Positions 16,947-27,113 of a stretch of DNA of 64,000 nucleotides are shown here, piece by piece. This DNA comes from Ancylobacter gelatini (GTDB lineage: Bacteria; Pseudomonadota; Alphaproteobacteria; Rhizobiales; Xanthobacteraceae), in assembly GCF_022601675.1 (NCBI RefSeq), contig NZ_JAKVIL010000001.1, positions 186,001-250,000 of the forward strand. The letters are read 5' to 3'. Made by a program: the position numbers and the translations under genes. Position 1 is the stretch's first letter. Every line of letters begins with the position of its first letter. The notes below the pieces were generated by a model. The model was not told the DNA's origin. It was given only the letters and a program-made list of their open reading frames with translations, and did not search any database.

Positions 16947-16973
16947 AAGGCCCGGTTCACGCCGGGCCTTTTT
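16947..16973 (+). terminator. Second intrinsic terminator downstream of phasin
   Basis: AGGCCCGG (16948-16955) pairs perfectly with CCGGGCCT (16962-16969) around a six-base loop, followed by TTTT. It is stronger than the first hairpin at 16825. Confidence 0.8.
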
Positions 16974-17227
16974 GCATTGCACGACCACGCGCGCGGTGCG
17001 TCACGTTCACGCAATCTGTGAGGACGGGCACGATGCCTGTGTTTCCAACATCTCGCGGCGGGTGGTGCCGCATTTGTCACCGGATTGCGACAGGAGATGT
17101 GAGCGGAAGACTCTGGCGCCCTCCATCGGGCGTACCTATTATAAGTCTCGCGAACCCGGTCACCCTGGCCGGCCCGAACCGAGCCTCAATGCCCGTGCCT
17201 CATCCGCTCCGCTCCACCCCTTTCATG

Positions 17228-17560
17228 ATGTCTGACGACGAGCGTCGCCGGCGCGGCGACAACGTGCCCGGGACGGCGGTGATCACGCGTACCAAGCCGC
17301 AGGTCAAGCGGCCGAGTCTCTATCGGGTGCTTCTGCTCAACGACGACTACACGCCAATGGAGTTCGTCGTGCACGTGCTGGAGCACTTCTTCGCGAAGAA
17401 CCGGGAGGAGGCCACCCAGATCATGCTGCATGTGCATCAGCATGGCGTGGGTGAATGCGGTGTCTTTACCTATGAAGTGGCCGAAACAAAAGTCACGCAG
17501 GTGATGGACTTCGCCCGAAAGCACCAGCATCCTTTGCAGTGCGTCATGGAGAAGAAGTGA
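17228..17560 (+). CDS. clpS: ATP-dependent Clp protease adaptor ClpS
   Basis: About 110 residues. ClpS delivers N-degron substrates to ClpAP. The family blocks [20 protein letters not shown] (N-degron pocket, with N-D-D), [24 protein letters not shown] and [12 protein letters not shown] are intact, as is the disordered N-terminal extension that inserts into the ClpA pore. The start is uncertain: ATGs at 17225, 17228 and 17189 are in frame with no strong ribosome site; 17228 gives the usual length. clpA follows after 31 bases. Confidence 0.93.
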   Translation: MSDDERRRRGDNVPGTAVITRTKPQVKRPSLYRVLLLNDDYTPMEFVVHVLEHFFAKNREEATQIMLHVHQHGVGECGVFTYEVAETKVTQVMDFARKHQHPLQCVMEKK

Positions 17561-17591
17561 CGCTCCGCAGCGGCTAAACGAAGAGGTCCCG

Positions 17592-20027
17592 ATGCCTACC
17601 TTCTCCCGCAGCCTCGAGCAATCTCTCCACCGGGCGCTGGCGCTCGCCAATGAGCGTCACCACGAATACGCGACGCTGGAACATCTGCTGCTCTCGCTCG
17701 TCGACGACCAGGATTCCGCCGCCGTGATGCGCGCGTGCAATGTCGATCTCGAGAAGCTGCGCCGCAACCTCGTCGAATATATCGACACCGAACTCGACAA
17801 TCTGGTCCAGGACGCGGGCGAGGATTCCAAGCCGACCGCCGGCTTCCAGCGCGTGATCCAGCGCGCGGTGATCCATGTCCAGTCGTCCGGCCGCGAGGAA
17901 GTGACCGGGGCCAACGTGCTCGTGGCGATTTTCGCCGAGCGCGAGAGCCACGCGGCCTATTTCCTGCAAGAGCAGGACATGACCCGCTACGACGCGGTCA
18001 ATTACATCAGTCACGGCATCGCCAAGCGCGCCGGCATGTCGGAAAGTCGTCCCGTTCGCGGCGCCGAGGAGGAGACTGAGACGAAAGCGGGAGAGGACAC
18101 CAAGAAGAAGGCCGATGCGCTCGACGCCTATTGCGTGAACCTCAACAAAAAGGCACGCGAGGGCAAGATCGACCCGTTGATCGGCCGCGACGACCAGATT
18201 CAGCGCACCATCCAGGTGCTGTGCCGTCGCTCCAAGAACAACCCGCTCTTCGTGGGCGATCCCGGCGTGGGCAAGACCGCCATCGCCGAGGGCCTGGCAC
18301 GCCGCATCGTCAATGGCGAGGTGCCCGAGGTTCTGCGCAAGGCCACGGTGTTCTCGCTCGACATGGGCACGCTGCTCGCCGGCACCCGCTATCGCGGCGA
18401 CTTCGAGGAGCGCCTCAAGCAGGTGGTGAAGGAGATCGAGGCCTATCCCGACGCCATCATGTTCATCGACGAGATTCACACGGTGATCGGCGCCGGCGCG
18501 ACGTCCGGCGGCGCGATGGATGCCTCCAACCTGCTCAAGCCGGCCCTGGCGTCGGGCTCGCTGCGCTGCATCGGCTCCACCACCTATAAGGAATACCGCC
18601 AGTATTTCGAGAAGGACCGCGCGCTGGTGCGCCGGTTCCAGAAGATCGACGTGCCCGAGCCGACCGTGCCGGACGCGATCGAGATCCTCAAAGGCCTCAA
18701 GCCCTATTTCGAGGACTATCACCGGCTGCGCTACACCAACGACGCCATCAAGGCGGCGGTGGAGCTCTCCGCGCGCTACATCCACGACCGCAAGCTGCCG
18801 GACAAGGCGATCGACATCATCGACGAATCCGGCGCGGCGCAGATGCTTCTGCCGGAGGGCCGGCGCAAGAAGACCATCGGCGTGAAGGAGATCGAGGCGA
18901 CGATCGCCACCATCGCCCGCATCCCGCCCAAGACCGTCTCCAAGGACGACACCGAGGTGCTGGCCGGGCTGGAGACCACGCTCAAGCGCGTGGTCTACGG
19001 GCAGGACAAGGCGATCGAGGCGCTGTCCTCCGCGATCAAGCTGGCGCGGGCCGGGCTGCGCGAACCGGAGAAGCCGATCGGCTCCTACCTGTTCTCGGGC
19101 CCCACCGGCGTCGGCAAGACCGAGGTGGCCAAGCAGCTGGCGTCGTCGCTCGGCGTCGAACTGCTGCGCTTCGACATGTCGGAATATATGGAGCGCCACA
19201 CGGTGAGCCGGCTGATCGGCGCGCCTCCCGGCTATGTCGGCTTCGACCAGGGCGGCCTGCTGACCGATGGCGTCGACCAGCACCCGCATTGCGTGCTGCT
19301 GCTCGACGAGATCGAGAAGGCGCATCCCGATCTGTTCAACATCCTGTTGCAGGTGATGGATCACGGCCAGTTGACCGACCATAACGGCAAGCAGGTGAGC
19401 TTCCGCAACGTCATTCTCATCATGACGACCAATGCGGGCGCCGCCGATATGTCGAAGTCGGCCTATGGCTTCACCCGCTCGAAGCGGGAAGGGGACGATG
19501 TGGAGGCGATCAACCGCCTGTTCGCCCCCGAATTCCGCAACCGGCTCGACGCGATCATCCCGTTCGCGCACCTCACCAACGACATCATCGCGCTGGTGGT
19601 GGAGAAGTTCGTGCTTCAGCTCGAAGCGCAGCTTGCCGACCGCAATGTGACGATCGAGCTGTCCGACGACGCCACCGCCTGGCTGGTGGAGCGCGGCTAT
19701 GACGTGCAGATGGGCGCGCGCCCGATGGGCCGCGTGATCCAGGAGCACATCAAGAAGGCGCTCGCCGACGAGGTGCTGTTCGGCCGGTTGAAGAATGGCG
19801 GTCATGTCCGCGTGGTGGTGACGACACCGGAAGACGGGGCAAGCGAACTCGGCTTCGAGTTCCCCGAAGGCCCGGTCACGCCGAAGCCGGACAAGATCGT
19901 CGCCGAAAAGCCCAAGCGCGCGCCGCGTCGCAAGCCGGCCGCCAAGGCGAAGAAGCCGGCCGGGGACGCGGGCAAGCCGGGCCCCTCCGGCTCACGCGTG
20001 CCGAAGGTGCCGCTGGTCAAGGCCTGA
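17592..20027 (+). CDS. clpA: ATP-dependent Clp protease ATP-binding subunit ClpA
   Basis: 811 residues. N domain (~1-145) that docks ClpS; first AAA+ module with Walker [10 protein letters not shown] (~222) and Walker [10 protein letters not shown]; second AAA+ module with GPTGVGKTE (~503) and [12 protein letters not shown]. It unfolds substrates and threads them into ClpP, and forms hexamers. The last ~45 residues are a Lys/Pro/Ala-rich extension beyond the usual end, common in this order. It forms an operon with clpS. A strong hairpin follows at 20056-20088. Confidence 0.97.
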   Translation: MPTFSRSLEQSLHRALALANERHHEYATLEHLLLSLVDDQDSAAVMRACNVDLEKLRRNLVEYIDTELDNLVQDAGEDSKPTAGFQRVIQRAVIHVQSSGREEVTGANVLVAIFAERESHAAYFLQEQDMTRYDAVNYISHGIAKRAGMSESRPVRGAEEETETKAGEDTKKKADALDAYCVNLNKKAREGKIDPLIGRDDQIQRTIQVLCRRSKNNPLFVGDPGVGKTAIAEGLARRIVNGEVPEVLRKATVFSLDMGTLLAGTRYRGDFEERLKQVVKEIEAYPDAIMFIDEIHTVIGAGATSGGAMDASNLLKPALASGSLRCIGSTTYKEYRQYFEKDRALVRRFQKIDVPEPTVPDAIEILKGLKPYFEDYHRLRYTNDAIKAAVELSARYIHDRKLPDKAIDIIDESGAAQMLLPEGRRKKTIGVKEIEATIATIARIPPKTVSKDDTEVLAGLETTLKRVVYGQDKAIEALSSAIKLARAGLREPEKPIGSYLFSGPTGVGKTEVAKQLASSLGVELLRFDMSEYMERHTVSRLIGAPPGYVGFDQGGLLTDGVDQHPHCVLLLDEIEKAHPDLFNILLQVMDHGQLTDHNGKQVSFRNVILIMTTNAGAADMSKSAYGFTRSKREGDDVEAINRLFAPEFRNRLDAIIPFAHLTNDIIALVVEKFVLQLEAQLADRNVTIELSDDATAWLVERGYDVQMGARPMGRVIQEHIKKALADEVLFGRLKNGGHVRVVVTTPEDGASELGFEFPEGPVTPKPDKIVAEKPKRAPRRKPAAKAKKPAGDAGKPGPSGSRVPKVPLVKA

Positions 20028-20055
20028 TCGCGGCTGAGAGGCCCCACGACATGGA

Positions 20056-20088
20056 CGGCCCCGCCGGGAGACATCCCCGGCGGGGCCG
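20056..20088 (+). terminator. Strong 13-bp hairpin after clpA
   Basis: CGGCCCCGCCGGG (20056-20068) pairs perfectly with CCCGGCGGGGCCG (20076-20088) around a seven-base loop. Only TT and then CGCGTTT follow, so it may be a weak terminator or an mRNA 3' stabiliser. The rest of the 279-base gap to azlC shows nothing supportable. Confidence 0.55.
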
Positions 20089-20306
20089 TTCGCGTTTGGG
20101 CCGGACAGGCGGCCTTGCCCGGCCGTGGACGCCACCTCCGCGCGCGGCAAGGCCGGTTGCGGCACGGTGTTCGGCCCGCAGATATGCGCCAGGCTGTGGG
20201 GCGCGGCCCGCGGCCCCGCGATCGGGGCATAGCTGCGCCCGATGGGCCAAGGTTCAGCTTGACCTCTTCGGCGCAGGGGAGGATCAACGGCCCGCACAGG
20301 TCGTCA

Positions 20307-21050
20307 ATGCATTCATCATCCAATTCCCCTCCCACCGAATCCGGTCGCCCGCTGCTCTGGTTCCTGCAGGGCATGCACGCCAGCATCAGCGCGCCCGGTC
20401 TGGTGCTGATGGCGACCTTTGTCGGCTTTGGCGGGCTGATGCACGATATCGGCTTTCCGATCGTTGCCGGGGTGCTGTCGACCATCCTGATCTGGGCGCT
20501 GCCGGCACAGGTGATTCTGATCGGCGGGCTCGCGGCGGGTGCCTCGCTGCCGGCGCTGGCGATCGCGGTGTGCCTGTCCGGCGTGCGGCTGTTCCCGATG
20601 GTGGTGTCGCTGATGCCGCTGATGCGCGGGCGGCGCTCCAACATCGTCGTCGAGCTGATCTGCGCCCATTTCGTCGCGGTCACGCTCTGGGTGGAAGGCT
20701 TCCGCATCCTGCCCGGCGTGGCGCGCGAGGGGCGGCCCGCCTTCACCATTGGGATCGGCACCGGGCTGATCGGAATCAGTTGCGCCGGCACGCTGCTGGG
20801 CTTCTACCTGACGAGCGCGCTGCCGGGGCCGTTGGCGGTGGCGTTGCTGCTGGTGACGCCGATTTCCTTCACCATCCTGCTGGTGCGCAATGCCAAGGCG
20901 GCGGTGGACTGGCTGGCGATCGGGCTGGGCGCGGCGCTGTCGCCGCTGGTGGCGAATTCGCCGGGCGGGCTCGATCTGTTCTGGAGCGGGGTGGGCGGGG
21001 GCACGCTCGCCTTCTTCGCCATGCGGCTGTGGAAGAGGCGACGGGCATGA
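20307..21050 (+). CDS. azlC: AzlC family branched-chain amino acid exporter subunit
   Basis: 247 residues with about seven to eight membrane segments. LLWFLQGMHASISAPGLVLMATFVGFGGLMHDIGF and the VVSLMPLMRGRR motif match AzlC, the larger subunit of the AzlCD exporter of branched-chain amino acids and analogues. The ATG at 20307 is chosen by homology; upstream sequence lacks membrane character. The stop overlaps the azlD ATG (ATGA). These two genes lie between clpA and HIT and may be a local insertion. Confidence 0.8.
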   Translation: MHSSSNSPPTESGRPLLWFLQGMHASISAPGLVLMATFVGFGGLMHDIGFPIVAGVLSTILIWALPAQVILIGGLAAGASLPALAIAVCLSGVRLFPMVVSLMPLMRGRRSNIVVELICAHFVAVTLWVEGFRILPGVAREGRPAFTIGIGTGLIGISCAGTLLGFYLTSALPGPLAVALLLVTPISFTILLVRNAKAAVDWLAIGLGAALSPLVANSPGGLDLFWSGVGGGTLAFFAMRLWKRRRA

Positions 21051-21397
21051 GCGCCTATCAGAGCGAATTCGCCGCCATCATGGTCGTGCTGGTGATCGGC
21101 TTCCTGCCCAATGAGGTGTGGCGCGTGCTCGGCGTGCTGTTCGGGCGCGGCATCGACGAGGAAGGCGCGTGGATGCAATGGGTCAAGGCGGTGGCGACGG
21201 CGTTGCTGGCCGCCGTCGTCGCGCGCCTCATCCTGATCCCGAACGGCGCGCTGGTGGCGCTGCCGCTCTGGCTGCGCCTGTCGGCCGTCGGCGCGGGCGT
21301 GGGCGGCTTCATCGCGCTGCGCCGCTCCGTGCTCGCCGGGGTGCTGCTGGGCGAGGCGGTGCTGGCCGGTGGCGCCTGGTGGCTCGGCGTCGCCTGA
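21047..21397 (+). CDS. azlD: AzlD family exporter subunit
   Basis: 116 residues with four hydrophobic segments. The conserved AzlD start AAIMVVLVIGFLPNEVWRVLG and a central KAVATALLAAVVARLIL block are visible. It is the small partner of AzlC and is translationally coupled to it by ATGA. Convergent with the HIT gene, ten bases apart. Confidence 0.8.
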   Translation: MSAYQSEFAAIMVVLVIGFLPNEVWRVLGVLFGRGIDEEGAWMQWVKAVATALLAAVVARLILIPNGALVALPLWLRLSAVGAGVGGFIALRRSVLAGVLLGEAVLAGGAWWLGVA

Positions 21398-21407
21398 CGC
21401 GGCCCGC

Positions 21408-21830
21408 TCAGGCCGCCAGCGCGGCCTTCAGCTTCTCCGCCTGCGCGGCCAGCACGTCCATCTCTTCCTTGTAGGACAGCGGGGCCTTGAGTTCGACGCC
21501 CGCCACGCGCGGGATGACGTGGACGTGGAGGTGGAACACCTCCTGCCCGCCGGCCGGCTCATTGTGCTGGGTGAGGGTGATGCCCTCCGCATCGAATGCC
21601 ACGAGTTGCGCCCGCGCGATGCGCTGCGCCGCTGCCATCACTTTCGAAAGATCGGCCGGGTCGACATCGAGGAGATTGCGGGCCGGTGCCTTGGGGATGA
21701 CCAGCGTGTGGCCCGGCGCGCGCGGGAAGATGTCGAGGAAGGCGAGCACGCTCTCATCCTCATGGACCTTGAAGGCGGGAATCTCGCCGCGCAGGATCTT
21801 CGCGAAGATGTTGCCGGGGTCGTAGGTCAT
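21408..21830 (-). CDS. HIT family nucleotide-binding hydrolase
   Basis: 140 residues. The histidine-triad motif HLHVHVIPR (~96-104) and GHTLVIPK identify an Hint/HIT hydrolase acting on nucleoside phosphoramidates or similar. IFAKILRGEIPAFKVHED is the usual N-terminal block. The start at 21830 (MTYDPGN) is chosen because GGAG lies six bases upstream; an upstream Met at 21845 is less good. Confidence 0.92.
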   Translation of the reverse strand: MTYDPGNIFAKILRGEIPAFKVHEDESVLAFLDIFPRAPGHTLVIPKAPARNLLDVDPADLSKVMAAAQRIARAQLVAFDAEGITLTQHNEPAGGQEVFHLHVHVIPRVAGVELKAPLSYKEEMDVLAAQAEKLKAALAA

Positions 21831-21899
21831 GGCAGGCTCCTTCAAATCGGGTGCGCTTCGATGGCAAGCCGGCGGGAGCCGGTCAAGCGTCGATCGCCC

Positions 21900-23090
21900 T
21901 CACGCCTCGTCCGGGATGCGGTGGAACGGGCCGAGCGCCGCCAGTTTCTCGCCGGCGCTTTCCACATGGCGCCGCTCGCGCGCCAGATAATGCGCGACCG
22001 CCTCGCGGAAGCCGGGATCGGCGATGTAATGCGCCGAGCGCGTGGTGACGGGGAGATAACCCCGCGCCAGCTTGTGCTCGCCCTGTGCGCCGGCCTCCAC
22101 CGTCTTCAGCCCGCGCGCGATGGCGAAGTCGATGGCCTGATGGTAGCAGACCTCGAAATGCAGGAAGGGATGGTCCTCGACGCACCCCCAGTGCCGTCCG
22201 TAAAGCGTGTCGGCGCCGATGAAATTGATGGCCCCGGCGATGTAGCGGCCGGCGCGACGGGCCATGACCAGCAGCACACGGTCCGCCATGCGCTCGCCGA
22301 TCAGCGTGTAGAATTGGCGGTTGAGGTAAGGGCGGCCCCATTTGCGCGAGCCGGTGTCGATGTAGAAGCGGAAGAAGGCGTCCCAGGCCTCCTCGGTAAT
22401 CGCCGCGCCGGTGAGCGCCTCGATCTCGATGCGGTCCGCCAGCGCCTCGCGCCGCTCGCGCTTGATCGCCTTGCGCTTGCGCGAGGCCAGCTCACTGAGG
22501 AAATCCTCGTAGCTGGCATAGCCCTTATTGGTCCAGTGGAACTGCTGGTCGATGCGGGGCAGGAAGTCTTCCGCCTCCAGCGCGCTAGCATCCGCCTCGT
22601 TCAGAAAGGTCGCGTGGACCGAGGACGCGTTGCGCATGCCGGCCAGTGCCTTGAGCCCCTGCGCGAGGGCGTTGCGGGCGGTCTGCGCCGGCGCGGCGGT
22701 GCCGACCAGCAGGCGCGGACCGGCGGCGGGGGTGAAGGGCACGCTGACCTGAAGCTTGGGATAATAGCGCCCGCCGGCGCGCTCATAGGCATCGGCCCAG
22801 CCATGGTCGAAGACGTATTCGCCCTGCGAATGCGACTTGAGATAGGCCGGGCAGACGCCGAGCACCGTCCCGTCCGGCGCTTCAAGCACGAGATGCTGCG
22901 GTAGCCAGCCTGTCTCGGCCGCCACGCAGCGGGACTCCTCAAGCGAGGATAAAAACTCGTGCGATATGAATGGATTGATTGATGTTTCTAAATCAGAATG
23001 GGAGTCAGTACGCGCAAGCGAATTCCACGACGGCGCCGGAATCCGGGCGATCTCGCTCTCGACGCGCAGGGTGAAGGTCTGGTCGCTCAT
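21900..23090 (-). CDS. DUF482 / peptidogalycan-type GNAT acyltransferase
   Basis: 396 residues. SWNSLARTD, the INPFISHEFLSSLEES block and YLKSHSQGEYVFDHGWADAYERAGG with YYPKLQVSVPFTPAAGPRLLV are diagnostic of DUF482, a GNAT/FemAB-like family. A long second half (RRERREALADRIEIE, FYIDTGSRKWGRPYLNR) completes two acyltransferase-like domains. The substrate is unknown; a link to peptidoglycan or aminoacyl transfer has been proposed for the superfamily. It lies 69 bases before the HIT gene in the same direction. Confidence 0.88.
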   Translation of the reverse strand: MSDQTFTLRVESEIARIPAPSWNSLARTDSHSDLETSINPFISHEFLSSLEESRCVAAETGWLPQHLVLEAPDGTVLGVCPAYLKSHSQGEYVFDHGWADAYERAGGRYYPKLQVSVPFTPAAGPRLLVGTAAPAQTARNALAQGLKALAGMRNASSVHATFLNEADASALEAEDFLPRIDQQFHWTNKGYASYEDFLSELASRKRKAIKRERREALADRIEIEALTGAAITEEAWDAFFRFYIDTGSRKWGRPYLNRQFYTLIGERMADRVLLVMARRAGRYIAGAINFIGADTLYGRHWGCVEDHPFLHFEVCYHQAIDFAIARGLKTVEAGAQGEHKLARGYLPVTTRSAHYIADPGFREAVAHYLARERRHVESAGEKLAALGPFHRIPDEA

Positions 23091-23202
23091 GCGGGAATCG
23101 TGTCGGCAAGGGGCGGAGGCGCGGCTGCGATCATGAAGGTGAATGTGCGCGCTGCCGGCGACGCGCGAAAGCCCTTCTCACGCGATTGCGACGTTCCTGC
23201 CG

Positions 23203-23949
23203 TCAGGGCGTGAAGCCCTCGAAGATCACCTGGTCAGCATGCCGGGCGGCGACACGGCGGTCTTCCTCGCTGCGCACGGTCCAGGCGAGGATCGGCAGGC
23301 CGGCAAGACGCCGGGCCATCGATGGGGCCGCGGCGGGCAGTTCCTTCACATAGTGGGCGATGAAGTCCGGCCGCGTGCGCGGAAAGTGCAGCAGGTTGCC
23401 CCAGGCGAATTTGGTGGCCGGCGGCAATGGAGCCCATTCGGGATCGTCGTAGCGATGCTCCATGGTGATGCCGCGCGGGATGTGCGGGGCGAGCCGGCGT
23501 ACAGCGGCGACCAGATCGGGATCGAACGACATCAGCGCCGCCGGTCCGTCATAGCCCGCCAGTACCTCGACCGCGCGGGCGGCCACGGCCGTGTCGCCGT
23601 CGAACCGGCTTTTCAGCTCGATCACCAGCGCCACGCGGCCGGCGACCTGATCCAACAGCTCGCGCAGCGTCATCATGCGGTCGGCGGTGCCGCGCATCTC
23701 GACCGCCTTGAGCGCCGCCGTCGTCCGCGCGTGGAACGGTCCGGTGGCGTGGGTCAGGCGATCGAGGTCGTCATCGTGGAACACCAGCGCCTCGCCATCG
23801 GCGGAGAGCTGGATGTCGACCTCGATGGCGTAGTTGCGCGCGAGCGCGGCCGCCACCGCCGAGGGCGTGTTCTCGATGATGCCGCGCGCCGCATCGTGCA
23901 GGGCACGATGGGCGACAGGGCGCGCGGTGAGCCAGCCGGGGGCGTTCAT
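23203..23949 (-). CDS. Glycerophosphodiester phosphodiesterase family protein
   Basis: 248 residues, cytoplasmic (no leader). The GDPD signature is complete: VAHRALHD and ENTPSAVAAAL (substrate Glu-Asn), IEVDIQLSADGEALVFHDDDLDRLT (metal Glu/Asp and catalytic His), VIELKS, and the late ILAWTVRS. It hydrolyses glycerophosphodiesters to glycerol-3-phosphate and an alcohol. It is 17 bases after the RidA gene, probably in the same transcript. Confidence 0.9.
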   Translation of the reverse strand: MNAPGWLTARPVAHRALHDAARGIIENTPSAVAAALARNYAIEVDIQLSADGEALVFHDDDLDRLTHATGPFHARTTAALKAVEMRGTADRMMTLRELLDQVAGRVALVIELKSRFDGDTAVAARAVEVLAGYDGPAALMSFDPDLVAAVRRLAPHIPRGITMEHRYDDPEWAPLPPATKFAWGNLLHFPRTRPDFIAHYVKELPAAAPSMARRLAGLPILAWTVRSEEDRRVAARHADQVIFEGFTP

Positions 23950-23966
23950 TGTCAGGCGTTCACGGC

Positions 23967-24428
23967 TCAGACGAATTCGACCACGGCGTCGATTTCCACG
24001 CTGACATTCATCGGCAGGGCGGCGACGCCCACGGCGGAGCGGGCGTGGCGGCCGGCATCACCGAACGCCTCGACGAACAGGTCGGAGGCGCCGTTGACCA
24101 CCTTGGGCTGGTCGGTGAAATCCGGGGCCGAATTCACGAAGGCCACCAGTTTGACGACGCGCTTCACCCGGTCGAGATCGCCGAGCGCTGCCTTCATCTG
24201 CGCCATCAGGTTGATCGCGCAGGCGCGGGCGGCGGCCTGGCCGTGTTCGATATCGGCCGCGCTCGACAGCCGCCCGGTGATCGGCTTGCCGTCGGCGGCG
24301 GCGATCTGGCCGGAAATCCACAACTGGTTGCCGCTGATCACGGTCGGCACATAATTGGCCACCGGCGGATTGGCGACCGGCACGGTGATGCCGAGCGTGG
24401 CGAGTTTGGCTTCGACGGTGCCGGACAT
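23967..24428 (-). CDS. RidA/YjgF family enamine-imine deaminase
   Basis: 153 residues, the longer YjgF-like subfamily. NQLWISGQIAA, the mid GQAAARACAINLMAQMKAALGD and GRHARSAVGVAALPMNVSVEIDAVV follow the RidA fold, with the Arg in HARSAVGV at the substrate-binding site. It hydrolyses reactive enamine/imine intermediates from PLP enzymes. The start at 24428 has GGAG nearby. It is divergent from eipB and followed by the GDPD gene. Confidence 0.9.
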   Translation of the reverse strand: MSGTVEAKLATLGITVPVANPPVANYVPTVISGNQLWISGQIAAADGKPITGRLSSAADIEHGQAAARACAINLMAQMKAALGDLDRVKRVVKLVAFVNSAPDFTDQPKVVNGASDLFVEAFGDAGRHARSAVGVAALPMNVSVEIDAVVEFV

Positions 24429-24566
24429 TCGATTCTCCAGGAGGCGGGCCGGTGTTGACAGGCGCCAACTTTGGCTCATGTTTTTGCAGGATATTCGGTT
24501 GGTGATGTTTGGCCGATCGGCCTGCCGTGCGCAAGCGGGCGGGCCGGCATTCGGGAGCGAGTATTG

Positions 24567-25400
24567 ATGTCTGCGGCCACCGGTTTTCGTGCCTTCACCC
24601 TTGCATCGCTGATGTTTGGGACGTTTTCCGCGGGCTCGGTCGCGCAGGCGGCGATCCAGCTTTCCCCGCACCGCGCCACCTACACGATCTCGCTGGACGC
24701 CGCGAAGGCCGCCAAGCGGGTCAATGCGGCTCAGGGGCAGATCGTCTACGAGATGCGCGGCAGTGCCTGCGCCGGCTATTCCGTGCAACTGCGCCAGAGC
24801 ACCGATCTCGACACCGATGGCGGCGGGCGGCTCTCCACCGCGCTCTCCACCGCGACCTGGGAGGACGGTGCGGGCAATGCCTACCGCTTCCGCGTCTCCA
24901 ACACCATCAATGGCGAGCGGCCGGACGAGGCGGACGGCGTGGCCGAGCGCCGCGACGGCAAGCTGGTGGTGAAGGCCACCAAGCCGGAGGTGGAGACCAT
25001 CGAACTCGCCAAGGGCGTGCTGCTGCCGACCCAGCATGTGCTGGAAGTGCTGGACGCCGCCGCGCGCGGCGATGCCATCCTTCAGGCACCGGTGTTCGAC
25101 GGTTCGCCGGATGCGCGCAAGATCTACGAGACGCTGTCGGTGATCGGCAAGCCGCTGACCGGAAGCGACGGTCTGGAGGCGAGCGCGGCGAAGGGCGACC
25201 TTGCCGGGCGCACCCGCTATCCGGTGGTCATCAGCTATTATGAGAAGGGCGGGTCCGAGACCACGCCGGACTACATCATCAGCTTCGACCTGTACGACAA
25301 CGGCGTCAGCCGCGCGCTTCGGCTCGATTATGGCGATTTCGCCCTGCGCGGCACGCTCACTTCCTACGAGCCCCTGCCTCAGGAGGCGTGCCCGAAATAG
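24567..25400 (+). CDS. eipB: Cell envelope integrity protein EipB (DUF1849)
   Basis: 277 residues with a signal peptide (~1-29, ending VAQA). [13 protein letters not shown] and [21 protein letters not shown] are typical of DUF1849. EipB of Brucella is a periplasmic beta-spiral protein needed for envelope integrity, with one conserved disulfide; the two Cys here (~67 and near the C-terminus in QEACPK) fit that. GGGAG precedes the ATG. The last 44 bases overlap the 3' end of dinB on the other strand. Confidence 0.9.
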   Translation: MSAATGFRAFTLASLMFGTFSAGSVAQAAIQLSPHRATYTISLDAAKAAKRVNAAQGQIVYEMRGSACAGYSVQLRQSTDLDTDGGGRLSTALSTATWEDGAGNAYRFRVSNTINGERPDEADGVAERRDGKLVVKATKPEVETIELAKGVLLPTQHVLEVLDAAARGDAILQAPVFDGSPDARKIYETLSVIGKPLTGSDGLEASAAKGDLAGRTRYPVVISYYEKGGSETTPDYIISFDLYDNGVSRALRLDYGDFALRGTLTSYEPLPQEACPK

Positions 25401-26703
25401 CGGGCCGGTCGGTGCTCTCGCGCCCGGAGCCCGGCCGGCGCGGGGCGTCGAGGGCGATGCCGTGCTCCACCACGCTGTGGCCGAAGCGGGCGCGCAGCGC
25501 GTCGGCCGCCAGTTCCGCCTTGCCGCGCTTGGTGGCCTGCACGTCCACCAGATCGTCCGGGTCGGCCAGCGCGGGATCGGCCAGCTCCGACACGCCCACG
25601 CCGATCAGCCGGAACGCGCGTCCGTCGACCTCGCGGCGCAGCAACTCGCGGGCGTGATCGAAGATGCGATGGGCGAGGCGGGTCGGGTCTTCCAGCGAGC
25701 GCGAGCGGGTGATCAGCCGGAAGTCCGCGGTCTTGAGCTTCAGCGTGATGGTGCGCCCGGCGAAGCCGGCGGCCTTCAGCCGCGTCGAGACCTTGCCGGC
25801 GAGCTTGTGCAAGGTCTGCTCAAGTTCGCGGAAGTCCCGGATATCATTGTCGAATGTCGTCTCGGTGGAGACGCTCTTGGTCTCGCGCTCCGGGTTCACC
25901 GGGCGGGGATCGATGCCGCGCGCCAGCCGGCCGAGCCGCAGCCCTTCCGCCCCGAAACGGCGCATCAGCACGGTCTCGTCCGCGGCCTGAAGGTCGGCGA
26001 TCAGGCGGAAGCCTTCGCGGGCGAGCCGCTCCTGCGTGGCCTTGCCGACGCCCCAGATCGTGCCGACATCGCGCGGGGCGAGGAAGGCGGCGGCCTCGGA
26101 CTGACCGATGATGGCGAAGCCGCGCGGCTTGTCGAGGTCGGAGGCGATCTTGGCGAGGAACTTGTTGGCCGCGAGCCCGATCGACAGGGTGATGCCGATC
26201 TCGGCCTCCACCTCGCGCGCCAGCCGCGCCAGCGAGCGCGCCGGCGAGGCGCCGTGCAGCCTCTCGGTGCCGGCGAGGTCGAGGAACGCCTCGTCGATGG
26301 AAAGCGGCTCCACCAGCGGGGTCAGCGCCAGCATGCGCTCGCGCACCTGCCGGCCGACCGCGACATATTTCGCCATGTTCGGCTTCACCACCACCGCTTC
26401 CGGGCACAGCGCCAGCGCCTTGAACATCGGCATGGCGGAGCGCACGCCCTTCACACGGGCGAGATAGCAGCAGGTGGAGACGACGCCGCGCTTGCCGCCG
26501 CCAATGATCACCGGCACGTCGCGCAGTGCCGGGTCGTCGCGCTTCTCCACCGCGGCATAGAAGGCGTCGCAGTCGATATGGGCGATGTGCAGCGTATGGA
26601 GTTCGCCGTGGCGCGCGAGGCGCGGACTGCCGCAATGCGGGCAGCGCGGGGCAGCGCCGGCATCCTTCAGGCAGTCACGGCAGAAGGCGGGCTCGCGGGT
26701 CAT
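25357..26703 (-). CDS. dinB: DNA polymerase IV (Y family), Cys-rich N-terminal extension
   Basis: 448 residues. The Y-family catalytic blocks [12 protein letters not shown] (~41-50) and [12 protein letters not shown] (~130) carry the metal acidic residues, and [15 protein letters not shown] is the thumb HhH. An N-terminal extension with Cys pairs CRDC and CPHC looks like a small zinc ribbon, as in other alphaproteobacterial DinB. It performs error-prone translesion synthesis. No LexA-like site is obvious upstream. The 3' end overlaps eipB by 44 bases, convergent. Confidence 0.95.
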   Translation of the reverse strand: MTREPAFCRDCLKDAGAAPRCPHCGSPRLARHGELHTLHIAHIDCDAFYAAVEKRDDPALRDVPVIIGGGKRGVVSTCCYLARVKGVRSAMPMFKALALCPEAVVVKPNMAKYVAVGRQVRERMLALTPLVEPLSIDEAFLDLAGTERLHGASPARSLARLAREVEAEIGITLSIGLAANKFLAKIASDLDKPRGFAIIGQSEAAAFLAPRDVGTIWGVGKATQERLAREGFRLIADLQAADETVLMRRFGAEGLRLGRLARGIDPRPVNPERETKSVSTETTFDNDIRDFRELEQTLHKLAGKVSTRLKAAGFAGRTITLKLKTADFRLITRSRSLEDPTRLAHRIFDHARELLRREVDGRAFRLIGVGVSELADPALADPDDLVDVQATKRGKAELAADALRARFGHSVVEHGIALDAPRRPGSGRESTDRPAISGTPPEAGARRK

Positions 26704-26715
26704 GGTGAGGCGCGA

Positions 26716-27018
26716 TCATAGCGCCCGGTGGCCCTTATGGGCCAGTATCTCGCGGGCGGCGACGACGTGGCCCGGATCGATGCCTGCGTCGCCGGCATGG
26801 GCGATCAACAGATCCTGCCGCTCGATCAGATAATCGAGCACCGCCACATGGAAGGCCGGCTGGCCGGCGACGCCGCGCAGGTCGCCCGGCGCCAGCCCGC
26901 TCTGCGCAAGGAAGGGGCCGATGCGCTCGGGATCGCCGGCGAGATAGAGCAGGGCGCCCATCGCCACCTCGCGGGCGGCGGCCTCGGTGGAGATAGGGCG
27001 GGATTTACGGTTCTGCAT
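26716..27018 (-). CDS. DUF3572 domain protein
   Basis: 100 residues. EVAMGALLYLAGDPERIGPFLAQSGL and AVLDYLIERQDLLIAHA match DUF3572, an alphaproteobacterial family of unknown function usually found beside dinB and divK, as here. The start at 27018 (MQNRKSRP) leaves a 12-base gap before dinB, so the two are probably co-transcribed. Divergent from divK. Confidence 0.86.
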   Translation of the reverse strand: MQNRKSRPISTEAAAREVAMGALLYLAGDPERIGPFLAQSGLAPGDLRGVAGQPAFHVAVLDYLIERQDLLIAHAGDAGIDPGHVVAAREILAHKGHRAL

Positions 27019-27113
27019 TTGGGGTTCCGTAAGGAATGGGCCACTAGGATCAAACGGGTTTGCGCGCAGGTGCCCGCCCGACTCCCTCTTCAGACTCACA
27101 CGCCGAGCGCCTC

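Larger units (their letters stand above)
16781..17227 (+). other. 447-base gap between phasin and clpS
   Basis: No protein gene is supported. It holds two terminators (16825-16869 and 16947-16973) and, further on, TATTATAAG near 17145 that could be a -10 region for clpS. The ~80 bases between the terminators could be a small 3'-derived RNA. Confidence 0.5.

Noticed and set aside
17574-19805. 743-codon open frame on the minus strand
   Set aside because: It is wholly antisense to clpA, His/Arg/Gly-rich and of no family; a shadow of high-GC codon bias.
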